Positions 24,044-32,555 of a stretch of DNA of 33,246 nucleotides are shown here, one piece after another. The DNA is from Pediococcus claussenii ATCC BAA-344 (GTDB lineage: Bacteria; Bacillota; Bacilli; Lactobacillales; Lactobacillaceae): contig NC_017019.1 of the NCBI RefSeq assembly GCF_000237995.1, positions 1-33,246 on the forward strand. The letters run 5' to 3'. Each line of letters opens with the position of its first letter. The stretch's first letter is position 1. The notes beneath the pieces are model-generated. The model did no database searches. It had not been told where the DNA came from and saw only the letters and a list, made by a program, of their open reading frames with translations. A program made the position numbers and the translations under genes.

Positions 24044-24162
24044 GCCGCCCTGCGTAACTTTGGCTAGGTTACAGGGTGACTCAACTATCATTTTTTAACT
24101 AATGCCACCGCCTTTGAAGCGGCTTGCGCGGGAAGTCTTGTTAGCGCAAGGCTTCCCTTTTC
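24044..24162 (-). ncRNA. Antisense antitoxin RNA 2
   Basis: The minus-strand -10 TATAAT (24174-24169) sits in a sequence shared with locus 1 (ATTACATTATAGCATGAC). The RNA begins with a GGGAAG hairpin, contains GGCGGTGGC, and ends at CCCTG-GTAAC pairing followed by six T on the minus strand (about 24040-24045). It overlaps the toxin mRNA 3' end convergently. Confidence 0.65.
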
Positions 24163-24194
24163 TATTACATTATAGCATGACCTTTAAAAACTGG

Positions 24195-25319
24195 CTAACG
24201 TTTTAGACTTTGATCAAGTTCGGATTCGGGTTGTTTGATCTCCGGATTCTGTTCAGCAAATGCTTTCAGTTGTTTTTGAGTTCGATCACTAATTTCTTGG
24301 TGCACATCGTTTAACTGGTTTTTAAATTGCGCTTTCTGTTGTGGACTAGTTGCCTGTTGGATTTGTTGTTGCAAGCTTTGATAGGACTTATTCAGTGACT
24401 GGGCTGCTAGCATTTTTAAATCATGCTCAGGCTCTTTTTGGGCTTCTTGTAAGCCTAATTGTTTGGTTAACCCGTCGCTAAGCTCAATCACTTTGTTGCT
24501 AACTTGCTGGATTTCACTTAAAGCACTATGGATCACAGCTGTATCTTTAGCCCAGGTAGCCACATAACCGAGCGAATAGTTACTGGTATCAACGCCAATA
24601 TTTTGCATGGCAACATATGCGACCGCTTCGGCCTGGGTTTCCTGATAGGCTCGTGGCCGATCTTTAAAGGCTGATTTTAAGCCGTGTAGCTGGCTATGCG
24701 CATATTCGTGGTATAACGTCTTTAGTTTCAAAGCATTGTCGGGCTCATCGCCACCAATGACGATTTCATTAGTGCTGGGTTGAAAATACCCCTTAGCCCC
24801 ATTTAGCGTCGCTAAAGGCACTTCACTGACTTTAAGGTCGGTTTGCTGGTTTAAATAATCTTTGAACGCGTTATATAAACTTGTCACATTCTGATGATCG
24901 GCCAAATTTTCTTTGACAAAATCTTTAGCACTTAGGACTGGTTCGCCGCTTGTCTGTGATATGTCAAATACTGGAATATAGCGATAACCAACTATGGCTT
25001 TTTCTTCGGTCGTATCAAGCCTTTTCTGATCCTCTGGAGTTAGTTTTTTAATAATAGGGGCCGCAATCCTGATCCCTTTTTCTCCTTTATTTACTGATCG
25101 TTTAAAATCATTCTGCCATTTTTTAAAGCCTGCAACTTGGCTGGCACTTGGATTTTGAGAATAGATAAGGTCAATATTACGTTGGCTATACCGGTGAAAC
25201 TTTGCTACGGTATCAAGATAACTTTTAAATTTTTCACTATCAGTTAGTTTTAAAATTTCTTTTTCGGCATTTTCGACAAGCTGCCTTTTCCATTTTTCAG
25301 TTTCAACTTTACTTGGCAT
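24195..25319 (-). CDS. ArdC-like antirestriction protein with zinc protease-type motif
   Basis: 374 residues. The N-terminal part (FKSYLDTVAKFHRYSQRNID, then VAGFKKWQNDFKRSVNKGEKGIRI) is the ArdC single-stranded-DNA-binding domain. LYHEYAHSQLH (about residues 202-212) is an HExxH-like zincin motif with Tyr-Ala between, and EAVAYV supplies the following Glu. The tail is coiled and Gln-rich. ArdC proteins protect incoming single strands from restriction during transfer. Here it lies near a type I R-M operon and upstream genes of the mobilisation block. AGGAGGG precedes the ATG, 2 bp after the previous stop. A second, orphaned copy of the tail lies at 30723. Confidence 0.82.
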   Translation of the reverse strand: MPSKVETEKWKRQLVENAEKEILKLTDSEKFKSYLDTVAKFHRYSQRNIDLIYSQNPSASQVAGFKKWQNDFKRSVNKGEKGIRIAAPIIKKLTPEDQKRLDTTEEKAIVGYRYIPVFDISQTSGEPVLSAKDFVKENLADHQNVTSLYNAFKDYLNQQTDLKVSEVPLATLNGAKGYFQPSTNEIVIGGDEPDNALKLKTLYHEYAHSQLHGLKSAFKDRPRAYQETQAEAVAYVAMQNIGVDTSNYSLGYVATWAKDTAVIHSALSEIQQVSNKVIELSDGLTKQLGLQEAQKEPEHDLKMLAAQSLNKSYQSLQQQIQQATSPQQKAQFKNQLNDVHQEISDRTQKQLKAFAEQNPEIKQPESELDQSLKR

Positions 25320-25321
25320 GA

Positions 25322-25537
25322 TTAACCCTCCTCGGCGTCTACAAACTCTACAGAATTATCAATTTGGGGTAACTTGATAGATTGTGTGCCGTAAAGTGCT
25401 AAATATTCAGCATTCTTTTTTTGCCACGCAACTTGAATATATTTGCCATTACCCGCAACTTCTGATAGGTACTTATAACTGCTTTTATCCGTCAAAATAG
25501 GTAATTCGCTTGCTAATGCTTCCAGTTCATTTTTCAT
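25322..25537 (-). CDS. Small conserved mobilisation-region protein
   Basis: 71 residues, acidic, soluble; I do not recognise it. GGAGGATATATC gives a strong start. It lies directly before the ArdC-like gene on the same strand, the ribosome binding site of the latter lying within its last codons, so both are co-translated. VAWQKKNAEYLALYGTQ suggests a small mixed fold. Probably an accessory of DNA transfer, judging only from position. Confidence 0.7.
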   Translation of the reverse strand: MKNELEALASELPILTDKSSYKYLSEVAGNGKYIQVAWQKKNAEYLALYGTQSIKLPQIDNSVEFVDAEEG

Positions 25538-25564
25538 GATATATCCTCCTTCTTTTACAATTAC

Positions 25565-25619
25565 ACTCGTTGGTTAGGTTCACTTTTTGGTTTTTGAAAA
25601 GTAAACCTAAATGACGAGT
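25565..25619. promoter_or_regulatory. 55-nt near-perfect hairpin between topB and the ArdC operon
   Basis: ACTCGT-TTAGGTT-ACTTTT pairs with AAAAGT-AACCTAA-ACGAGT with small internal mismatches. No T-run follows it on the minus strand. It may be an operator or an mRNA processing or stability hairpin separating the expression of topB from that of the small protein and ArdC. Confidence 0.55.
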
Positions 25620-25657
25620 TCATCAACCGAAACAACGTGCAGGGCGGTAGGCAGGTT

Positions 25658-27793
25658 CTAATCAAAATCAAAACTTAATTTATGGCCGTCAAGCTTTAAC
25701 TTGGCGTCAAACAACTTTCCTTTTTTGCTCTTGAAACCCTTTAATTTGCTCGTTTCCCCCTTGGTGACCAACGCTTTAATGGCGGTCTTCCCGAGGGTCT
25801 TACTGCTCCATTTCTTGGGCAGGGTAAAGTCTTCGCCTTGCTTAGGCTTTACAATATAAAACTTCTGTTTATTTAAAACGGTCGCTTGCGGTGTTTCTAA
25901 GAAGACCTCGGCGGACTTTTGTGCTTGCTGTTGGTGATTGATTTGTTGCTTAATGGCTGAATTGCCGGTTAATTGTGTGGGGACATCAGCAATTAACTTC
26001 GCCACAAACTTCTTAATCTGGCTCAAAAAGTTATCTGGGGTGCGTTCTTCGGTACTGATTTGCTGTAATGCTTGCTCCCATTTAGCCGTCATTTCTGGGC
26101 TAGTTAGCAAGGGTTCGAGTTCAACCGCTTTACATAAAGTAATTCCGGCTTCACTGACGTGTAGCTTGTTCTTTTCAGTGACGAGATAGCCGCGTTTCTT
26201 TAACACTTCCAGCACATTGGCCCGGGTTGCACTTGTCCCAATGCCTTGCACATCTTTAAGAATCGCTTGGGCTTCTTCATCATCAAGCGTTTTGCCGGCG
26301 GTCTTCATGGCCGTAATCAGGGTACCTTCGGTAAAGGGGACCGGTGGTGTCGTTTCTTTTTGCGGTGTTTGCAGATTTGCTTGGACTTGATCGCCTTGGT
26401 GAACGAGCGGTAAAGTTGCTGCTGCTTGCTGGTCGGCTGTGTGATCATCAAATAATGCTTGCCAACCTTGCTTCGTTGGGACCTTACCCGTTGCTTTAAA
26501 ATTGGCGCCACCAACTTGGGTGATAATGGTGGTTTCCTCGTACTCATACGGATCAGCAAACATCGCTAACGTCGTTCTTAAAACCAAGTCATAGACCTGT
26601 TGCTGTAATTTAGGTAAGGCCGCTAATTGATTTTTCGTCGGCACAACTTTAGTCATGATAATAGCGTAGTGTTCTTCAACCTTTTTCCCATTGACGTAAC
26701 GTTTATTCGGGGTGGTATTGGTTAAAGCGACTTGCTTAGAGACTAACCCCAGATACTTCGTCAGATTAGCCACTAAATACTCAAATTCTTCATCAGTGAT
26801 ATAAGCACAATCGGTTCGGGGATAGCTAAGGAACTTGGCTTCGTACAAACTCTGAATGGCCGCTAAGGTTTGGCTGGCACTGGCATGATACCGTTTATTC
26901 ATCGCACTTTGCAGACTGGATAGCGAGAATAGTTGGGGACTAGCACGCTTTTTACCTTGTTTTTGGACGTTCTTGATTAAACCGTCCTGTGAGCCTTTCT
27001 GAACGTGTTTAGCTTGCATGAATGTCATTAGCCCTACTTCGTCTTTAAACCGCTGATAGGGGTCTAATTTCGCGGCGAATTTTTGCTGATTGGCTAAAAT
27101 TTCCGCATTTAGTTCAAAATAGGGTTCCGGCTTAAAGTTTTTGATTGCCTGGTCTCTTCGATAAACCATATACAAGGTTGGCGTCTGCACGCGACCAATT
27201 GAGTACACCCCGCGCACCCCTTTTTGTCTTAACAACAAAGTATATAAAGGACTGCCATTCATACCAATTAACCAGTCACTAATTTGACGGGTTTGGGCTT
27301 CTTTATAAGCCAAATAGTCTTTGTGCCAATCACCAAGATTTTTAAAGCCGGTAATAATCGCGTCTTTTTCTAGGCTATTCAACCAAAGGCGCTTAATCGT
27401 TTTCGACTTAACATCAATATGCGCTTGGTTCATGATCGACCACGCGATATTTGACCCTTCTCGACCACTATCGGTGGCCACAATAATGGTATCGGCTTTC
27501 GTTAACAGGTCTTTAACGACCTTGAATTGGGCTTTTTTACTAGCTGACACTTCAAACTTGTATTTATCGGGGAAAATCGGTAAATTAGATAAGGCCCATT
27601 GCTGGTATTTCTGATCATATTTATCCGGTGTGGCTAGTTCAACTAAATGTCCGAGACCATACGTGACAAGCGTATTATCGGGCAAAACAGGGTCACTAAC
27701 CGTATAGTAACCCTGTTTTTTTGTGCTCTTTTGAAAGGCTTGGACGTATGAACGGGCTTGACTGGGTTTTTCAGCTAAGATAACAGTGGTCAT
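25658..27793 (-). CDS. topB: Type IA DNA topoisomerase (topoisomerase III)
   Basis: 711 residues, full length. The Toprim domain starts VILAEKPSQARSYVQAF and has IIVATDSGREGSNIAW; GRVQTPTLYMVYRRD and FLSYPRTDCAYI (catalytic Tyr near residue 323) identify a type IA enzyme of the TopB class common on conjugative and mobilisable plasmids. It relaxes or decatenates single-stranded intermediates. In place of the usual acidic pair in the Toprim segment, Asp-Ser-Gly-Arg-Glu is seen. AAGGAG lies before the ATG. It follows the relaxase gene on the same strand, with a small gene remnant between them. Confidence 0.92.
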   Translation of the reverse strand: MTTVILAEKPSQARSYVQAFQKSTKKQGYYTVSDPVLPDNTLVTYGLGHLVELATPDKYDQKYQQWALSNLPIFPDKYKFEVSASKKAQFKVVKDLLTKADTIIVATDSGREGSNIAWSIMNQAHIDVKSKTIKRLWLNSLEKDAIITGFKNLGDWHKDYLAYKEAQTRQISDWLIGMNGSPLYTLLLRQKGVRGVYSIGRVQTPTLYMVYRRDQAIKNFKPEPYFELNAEILANQQKFAAKLDPYQRFKDEVGLMTFMQAKHVQKGSQDGLIKNVQKQGKKRASPQLFSLSSLQSAMNKRYHASASQTLAAIQSLYEAKFLSYPRTDCAYITDEEFEYLVANLTKYLGLVSKQVALTNTTPNKRYVNGKKVEEHYAIIMTKVVPTKNQLAALPKLQQQVYDLVLRTTLAMFADPYEYEETTIITQVGGANFKATGKVPTKQGWQALFDDHTADQQAAATLPLVHQGDQVQANLQTPQKETTPPVPFTEGTLITAMKTAGKTLDDEEAQAILKDVQGIGTSATRANVLEVLKKRGYLVTEKNKLHVSEAGITLCKAVELEPLLTSPEMTAKWEQALQQISTEERTPDNFLSQIKKFVAKLIADVPTQLTGNSAIKQQINHQQQAQKSAEVFLETPQATVLNKQKFYIVKPKQGEDFTLPKKWSSKTLGKTAIKALVTKGETSKLKGFKSKKGKLFDAKLKLDGHKLSFDFD

Positions 27794-27799
27794 GTTCGT

Positions 27800-27865
27800 T
27801 CACTCCTTATGATTCAATTTTTGATCTAATTCTGTTTTGCCTTGTTCAGCCGCTTTTAACCAGGT
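27800..27865 (-). pseudogene. C-terminal remnant of a lost gene between mob and topB
   Basis: An open frame with no start reads TWLKAAEQGKTELDQKLN and HKE, then a stop overlapping the topB ribosome binding site. The composition looks like real protein (an amphipathic helix). It is probably the tail of a deleted transfer gene. Confidence 0.35.
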
Positions 27866-27889
27866 TTAACGGTGCATTTTTTATTCCGA

Positions 27890-29953
27890 TTACAAGTGCA
27901 TGCCCCCATCTTCATGCCGATTTCGAGTTTGGTGTTGCCGTTGCTTTTTCGCCATTTCCCACTCAGTCTCTTTTAAACCTTGCGCCTGTCTTTGTCGTTG
28001 GTAATCTTCATCACGAGCATATAGGGCGGCCATGATGGCGTCACTAAAAGCTGTCTTTAAGTAGTAGCTGGGGCTAACTGGCTTATAGTTCAACGGTTGA
28101 TAATGCCCCATATTTGCTTTTCGGTGCTGATCGTCCTTATCTTGTTGCTCTTTTAACTGCTTTTGGATTTTCTCGATCTGACTGTTCTTAATCGTCGGAT
28201 CGGCTTTGCATTCGCCAAAAAAGAGTTGTTTAGTGCCATCATGCTTTAAAACTCGTTGTAAGTGATGATTTTCTAACTGATCTAAGCTAAGCTGTCCCGA
28301 TAAATAAGCTAGTCCTTGTTGATGTTCTTGGGGACTGAACACCTGTGGTGGATTTGCTTGCCACTGTTCAATTGTTTCAGCCTGACATGGCTTTAAAACA
28401 GGATCATAGTACATCACGGCTGTATAGGCTTGTTCCTGTTTAATCATTGGTAATTCATTAAAATTGCCGTTAGGAAAGGCTCTTCTTAAAACTTCCTGGT
28501 ATTGGGTTTGAATAACTTGCTTAACAGCCATGATTGTTCGCAAATCTTTGACTGCGCGAGTAATCTTTTGCTGCTCGGTTGGTGAATACTTTTCTAGTAG
28601 ACCTTGATCAACGTGTTCTAGACTTTCTAAGCTATCATCATGAATCATCAGCGTATATTTAAGCTCGATTTTGACTTCCTTTTCTTGTTGCATTAATAAC
28701 TTCCAGCCAACGTATGGCCGTTTGGTAAAGGTCAATAATTGTTGGGTCAACAAATCATCACGAATGTTCATTAAACGTTCGTTTAATTCACTACCCTTGA
28801 AAACTGTTTGTTCGCTATCGGTTTCCTTAATTAATTCTCGTCTTTCAGCTTGCGTGGTCTGTTCAAAATTAAGCTCTGGATAAAGTTTTTTCGTCGTGCG
28901 ATCGACCACTTTATTTAAGAGTTCATCTGCTTTTTTGAGTGAGCTTTCTTGTTGGTTAATTGTCAATAATTGTTTAGTCACATCTTCACCAACCGCATGT
29001 TTAATTAAGGTGCTGTTTTTCCAATTAAATAGCATGCGCCGTTTATCATCTAAGTTCTCCAAACTGATATAAGTTTTCAGTTCATGGCTTAACTCTTTAA
29101 CTACCCGTTTTTCATTAAACGATAAGTGTTTACTTAGGCTATCTAAATGACCTCTATTGATTACTTTTTCTTGGTTGTTTTTATAACTGGCTTTGGCCTT
29201 GCGATAGTTCTTAACTTGTTGGTTAAATGCTTTTCTTTCATGCCGTTTGCTATTGATTCCCTCATGTTGCATTGGTGTGTCAGCTATTCCCTGTTCCACA
29301 AATGATTTTTCGCTGATCCGATCGGGAATATTTTTTTGCTCCAAAGCCTGATTTACACTTGCCGCCCAATTGTGCCGCCATTGATTGATTTTTTCTTTTT
29401 TATCCCAATCAACTAACCACACCTTTCTTGATCTTGGGAAACGACTATTTCCTGTATAAGTCTTGTTCCCATTTTCGTCTAATATGTTTTCTCGTTTACT
29501 TTTCAATCCCCACGTTCCGTCTGGGTTAAATGGACGGTTAGTTAACATCACATGAGCGTGCGGATTATCTGGGTGATCTCTATGAATTGCCACATCGGCA
29601 ACCATACCTTCATCAACAAAATTTTCTTGTACATATTTTGTCAATAATTCTTTCTGTTCATCTTCACTTAATTCAACGGGTAGAGCCACGTTAAACTCTT
29701 TAGCGTACCGTGAGTTTGCTCGACGGTCTTTTTTTTCAACTTCGTTCCATAATTTCTCTCTATCACTCGCCCATTCTGGCGCATTCTTTGGTGTTAAAAT
29801 AAAGCTTTCTGGCATAACCGACCGAGCATAAAAATAACTTCGGCCTTCTTTTTGATCGAATAATTTTTCGCCACTTCGATAACTTGCTCCAGCAATTGCA
29901 CTTCTTCCTTTTCCAGCACTAATATTACTAAAGCTCATGTGAAAAATTGCCAT
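27890..29953 (-). CDS. mobA: Relaxase, MobQ (MobA/MobL) family
   Basis: 687 residues. [20 protein letters not shown] opens the relaxase domain, with SYRSGE supplying the probable catalytic Tyr25, and [13 protein letters not shown] (about 124-136) is the three-histidine metal site. The rest is long, charged and helical, without a clear extra catalytic motif. It nicks oriT and leads the strand into the recipient, using another plasmid's transfer channel. I chose ATG 29953, preceded by AAAGGTGGTG; the frame allows four more codons. It lies divergent from the small mobilisation genes with oriT between them. Confidence 0.92.
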   Translation of the reverse strand: MAIFHMSFSNISAGKGRSAIAGASYRSGEKLFDQKEGRSYFYARSVMPESFILTPKNAPEWASDREKLWNEVEKKDRRANSRYAKEFNVALPVELSEDEQKELLTKYVQENFVDEGMVADVAIHRDHPDNPHAHVMLTNRPFNPDGTWGLKSKRENILDENGNKTYTGNSRFPRSRKVWLVDWDKKEKINQWRHNWAASVNQALEQKNIPDRISEKSFVEQGIADTPMQHEGINSKRHERKAFNQQVKNYRKAKASYKNNQEKVINRGHLDSLSKHLSFNEKRVVKELSHELKTYISLENLDDKRRMLFNWKNSTLIKHAVGEDVTKQLLTINQQESSLKKADELLNKVVDRTTKKLYPELNFEQTTQAERRELIKETDSEQTVFKGSELNERLMNIRDDLLTQQLLTFTKRPYVGWKLLMQQEKEVKIELKYTLMIHDDSLESLEHVDQGLLEKYSPTEQQKITRAVKDLRTIMAVKQVIQTQYQEVLRRAFPNGNFNELPMIKQEQAYTAVMYYDPVLKPCQAETIEQWQANPPQVFSPQEHQQGLAYLSGQLSLDQLENHHLQRVLKHDGTKQLFFGECKADPTIKNSQIEKIQKQLKEQQDKDDQHRKANMGHYQPLNYKPVSPSYYLKTAFSDAIMAALYARDEDYQRQRQAQGLKETEWEMAKKQRQHQTRNRHEDGGMHL

Positions 29954-29997
29954 GTCGGTCACCACCTTTCTTTGGGTTTATGGTTTTGATTTTGTTG

Positions 29998-30012
29998 TCG
30001 CCAACGGCGACT
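29998..30012. repeat. Dyad GTCGCC/GGCGAC before the relaxase gene
   Basis: A perfect 6-bp dyad with a 3-bp centre between the likely relaxase promoter and its start codon. It may be a repressor or accessory-protein site. Confidence 0.45.
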
Positions 30013-30034
30013 TCTAATACAAGTGTTTAGCACA

Positions 30035-30075
30035 ATAACACAACCAACTTTAGTTGTTGTGTGTAAGTGCGCATT
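30035..30075 (+). other. Origin of transfer (oriT), MobQ type
   Basis: An inverted repeat (ACACAAC-AACT with AGTT-GTTGTGT, about 30038-30062) is followed at once by TAAGTGCGC (30064-30072). This is the nic core known from pSK41/pGO1 and other MobQ plasmids. Nicking is expected after the final C. It lies between the divergent relaxase and accessory genes. Confidence 0.8.
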
Positions 30076-30157
30076 GACCTCGTTTCACTCGTTCTTCTGA
30101 TTCTCTTAACTTTAATTTAGTGTATGCCTTCCGCTTCGCTATTTCAACTTCTATCCT

Positions 30158-30186
30158 TTGACTTAACGTTTCCTATATGATATAGT
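30158..30186 (+). promoter_or_regulatory. Promoter of the mobilisation accessory genes
   Basis: TTGACT (30158-30163), a 17-bp spacer and TATAGT (30181-30186), 38 bp before the first small gene. Confidence 0.65.
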
Positions 30187-30223
30187 TTCGGTGATTATTT
30201 CTAATATGATTGGAGGGATCGTT

Positions 30224-30433
30224 ATGTCTCAAAGTAACTTAGAAAAACAAGAAGCTAAATTAAAAGCCCTTAATCAAAAAATTAAGGACGAAAAAAATAA
30301 GATTGAACAACGGCTAGGTAAACAAATCATCAGTCAAGCCAATTTAGATTATGCTAATTTATCTAATGACAATATCAAGTCCTTATCCAAAAAAGTATCC
30401 GAGTTTTTAAAGGAAAAGTCCGTAGATCATTAG
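30224..30433 (+). CDS. Small mobilisation accessory protein 1
   Basis: 69 residues from ATG 30224, set by GGAGGGATCGTT; the frame extends upstream to 30191 without support. Strongly charged and predicted coiled coil (NLEKQEAKLKALNQKIKDEK). The position next to oriT and the relaxase is that of MobC/MobB-type helpers that assist relaxosome formation. The exact family is not recognised. Followed after 21 bp by the second small gene. Confidence 0.7.
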   Translation: MSQSNLEKQEAKLKALNQKIKDEKNKIEQRLGKQIISQANLDYANLSNDNIKSLSKKVSEFLKEKSVDH

Positions 30434-30454
30434 TCATAGGAGATGGGGAATTCC

Positions 30455-30733
30455 ATGCCTAATCAATATGAAAAACTAATTGAACAACAAGCGCGTTTAA
30501 AACAAAAAATTGAGCGGGAAGATTTTAAATTACGGCAATCTAAATACTATGAAAATCGGCAAACCCGCAAAGCCCGTTCTCGCCGATTAATTCAAAAAGG
30601 GGCTTTATTAGAAAAGTACTTTCAAGCTAATAACCTCTCGGTCGAACAAACCGAAGAACTTTTAAAAACATTTGCTGACTATGTTAACGCCCATAAACCG
30701 GATAAATTAAAAAACGATCAACCTAATAACTAG
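30455..30733 (+). CDS. Small mobilisation accessory protein 2 (DUF3847-like)
   Basis: 92 residues from ATG 30455, with AGGAG upstream; ATG 30443 overlaps that site. An N-terminal coiled segment precedes RQTRKARSRRLIQKGALLEK (about residues 34-53). This matches the conserved R-K-x-R-T-R-R-L-I-x-K-G-A-x-L-E block of small proteins encoded next to relaxases on Gram-positive elements. Probably a DNA-binding relaxosome helper. It ends in a hairpin terminator and is convergent with a gene remnant. Confidence 0.72.
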   Translation: MPNQYEKLIEQQARLKQKIEREDFKLRQSKYYENRQTRKARSRRLIQKGALLEKYFQANNLSVEQTEELLKTFADYVNAHKPDKLKNDQPNN

Positions 30734-30746
30734 GCCGATCGTTTTT
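30710..30746. terminator. Terminator after the mobilisation accessory genes
   Basis: AAAAACGATC (30710-30719) and GATCGTTTTT (30737-30746) pair exactly. A- and T-runs make it usable from both directions. Confidence 0.8.
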
Positions 30747-30947
30747 ATTTTCAGGATTGTTTTTTGGCTTAATTTCTGGATTGTGTTTAGCAAAGTCTTT
30801 TAACTGTTTTTGAATTCTTTGTGTAAGCTCTGCTTTACTTTCTTTGTGCTTCCTTTTACTTGATCGCTGTTGAATTATCTTTTGACCCTTACCTCTTCTT
30901 TTTGATTTTAGGTCAAGCGTAAAATCTAAAATTTTAGGTAGCGTCAA
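30723..30947 (-). pseudogene. Orphaned tail of a second ArdC-like gene
   Basis: A 74-codon open frame with only a TTG start and no ribosome binding site. Its end (LTQRIQKQLKDFAKHNPEIK) clearly resembles the C-terminus of the ArdC-like protein at 24195 (ISDRTQKQLKAFAEQNPEIK). The N-terminal two-thirds of such a protein are missing. It is therefore a remnant of another mobilisation module, probably cut by the rearrangement or IS insertion to its right. Confidence 0.6.
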
Positions 30948-31023
30948 GAATCTTGTGTAAATGAAATGCCTTAAATTTTAATCTAGTTTTGTCACTCGGT
31001 TCATATCATTAAGCTGGTACGTC

Positions 31024-31131
31024 TTACTCAACGATAAGCCAAATCATGATTGCTAACCCAACAATCCCAATTAAGAACAACGCAACTATAAACATTATCA
31101 TTGGAATAATGCCAAAAATTTTTAACCACAT
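31024..31131 (-). CDS. Tiny hydrophobic protein 1 (uncertain)
   Basis: 35 residues, almost entirely one membrane helix: MWLKIFGIIPMIMFIVALFL then IGIVGLAIMIWLIVE. The upstream sequence (GAAAGAAATGATAAC) is only a weak ribosome binding site. It lies 116 bp after another tiny hydrophobic ORF on the same strand. It could be a membrane peptide of a toxin, immunity or regulatory type, or a chance AT-rich ORF. Confidence 0.35.
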   Translation of the reverse strand: MWLKIFGIIPMIMFIVALFLIGIVGLAIMIWLIVE

Positions 31132-31247
31132 GTTATCATTTCTTTCTGTAATCAATTCTAAGCTCTTTTAAGCCATTCTATCTTACTCACGTATATTTAT
31201 ATTCAAGTTGTTATAAAACGTCTTAGAACGTATCTCATAGCTTTAAA

Positions 31248-31334
31248 TTAACATGAAATCAATGAGGATAGAAATGCAATTAAGATTATCCCAACTGATA
31301 ACAAAACTAATCCTAAAAATATTGAAAAAAACAT
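31248..31334 (-). CDS. Tiny hydrophobic protein 2
   Basis: 28 residues from ATG 31334, with a strong ribosome binding site (GGAAGGGA, about 7 nt spacing). MFFSIFLGLVLLSVGIILIA then FLSSLISC is a single membrane helix. The frame also allows ATG 31355 (35 residues), but without a good site. No antisense RNA partner was found, so it is not evidently of the Fst type. Function unknown. Confidence 0.4.
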   Translation of the reverse strand: MFFSIFLGLVLLSVGIILIAFLSSLISC

Positions 31335-31388
31335 ATATTTTCCCTTCCAGCTCATTTTGTTTAACTTAGGCCTACCCTAATGTAATCA

Positions 31389-31545
31389 CTAAAAAGCATT
31401 AATTTTATTAGTAACAATTAAGTGTTCCGGTGGCGTTCTTAGGTTACCCTTCTTATCTATATCATTGAGAAGTTTCTGTAATTTCTGATACTCCCGTGTT
31501 ATGATTAATCTCGTTCTGACATTCCATTCTTAAAAAGACCATCTA
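31389..31545 (-). pseudogene. Gene remnant next to the IS
   Basis: An open frame without a start reads EWNVRTRLIITREYQKLQKL then LNDIDKKGNLRTPPEHLIVT to TAG at 31389. It looks like the C-terminus of a real protein cut off near the IS end at 31558. I do not recognise the family. Confidence 0.35.
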
Positions 31546-31595
31546 AGAAGGTAACCTTAAAGTGCAACACAAAAGTTAGACAAAATTGAATATTT

Positions 31596-32555
31596 TTAAA
31601 CTGCTAAGGCATGTTCCCTGTATTCGCAGGGAGTCATGCCTTTTGTTTTCTGTGATATCCGTCGATTGTTAAACCAATCGACGTAATTCTTTGTGATTTC
31701 CTTGAATTCTCCAATATCTTTACACTGTGGAAATCCATTAAGACATTCTGTTTTAAGAAGATGAAAGAAGCTTTCAATTGGCGCATTATCAAGACAGTTT
31801 CCCTTACGAGACATGCTTTGTATAAATTTTTTTTCGGAGAGTTTATCGGTATAGTAATTCAATTGATAATGCCAACCTTGATCTGAATGAATTATTGGTT
31901 TTATTCCTTCCGGAATATTTTCTGTGAGTTCATCGAGTGTATCCATAATTAGTTTACTGTTAGGACCATTACTTACTTGAAATGCTAAAACTTCCTTGCT
32001 TGCTTCGTCAGTAATAGCTGAAACGTAAGCCCACTTAGTATCGGCCAAGCGTACTTGTGTAACATCGGTATGTAATACTTTGAAAGGTACGGTTTCATTA
32101 AAATGCTGATGTAGAACGTTACGGGCCACTTTTCCAACTGTACCTTTATAAGATGAATATCTACCATTTCTGTGGCGGTTATAAAGGCTTACTTGAACAT
32201 TTAATTCATCCATCAAACGACGCACTACGGCGTCTGATAGATGGATATCTAATTTAATGAGCTCTTCTTGAACGCGACGATAACCGTAGGTTAGACGTCC
32301 GCGATATCTTCCGCTTTCGGCAATTTTTAGTATCTCTACTTTTACATCTTCATACTTATCTACATAATTTTTGATACGTTTACGTTCATCATGATAAGTC
32401 GCTTTCTTAAGTCCAATGGTCTTAAGAATATCGCCGACTTTATACCGGTTAGATTTCGGAAGAGACTCTTGTTCGACCCTGATCTGATCAACTATTTGTG
32501 TTTTCTTTCGTCCTTTGAGGTTCCGAACAGGGTCATTGATTTTTTTAAGATTTCG
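31596..32555 (-). CDS. IS3 transposase OrfB (catalytic part)
   Basis: The frame is open from the slip site near 32550 to 31596. The rve/DDE core is intact: HTDVTQVRLADTKW (first Asp), IHSDQGWHYQ (second Asp) and NAPIESFFHLLKTE (Glu), followed by YNNRR-like WFNNRRISQKTKGMTP. Upstream of the GTG at 32225, the same frame gives the usual HTH_21-like lead (KSNRYKVGDILKTIGLKKAT and GRYRGRLTYGYRRV). The active protein is thus expected as an OrfAB fusion made by -1 frameshifting at A AAA AAA in orfA. It appears functional. Confidence 0.85.
   Translation of the reverse strand, partial: RNLKKINDPVRNLKGRKKTQIVDQIRVEQESLPKSNRYKVGDILKTIGLKKATYHDERKRIKNYVDKYEDVKVEILKIAESGRYRGRLTYGYRRVQEELIKLDIHLSDAVVRRLMDELNVQVSLYNRHRNGRYSSYKGTVGKVARNVLHQHFNETVPFKVLHTDVTQVRLADTKWAYVSAITDEASKEVLAFQVSNGPNSKLIMDTLDELTENIPEGIKPIIHSDQGWHYQLNYYTDKLSEKKFIQSMSRKGNCLDNAPIESFFHLLKTECLNGFPQCKDIGEFKEITKNYVDWFNNRRISQKTKGMTPCEYREHALAV

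Noticed and set aside
24195-30000. Self-transmissible conjugation system
   Set aside because: No coupling ATPase, VirB4-like ATPase or membrane channel genes were found, only mobilisation functions.
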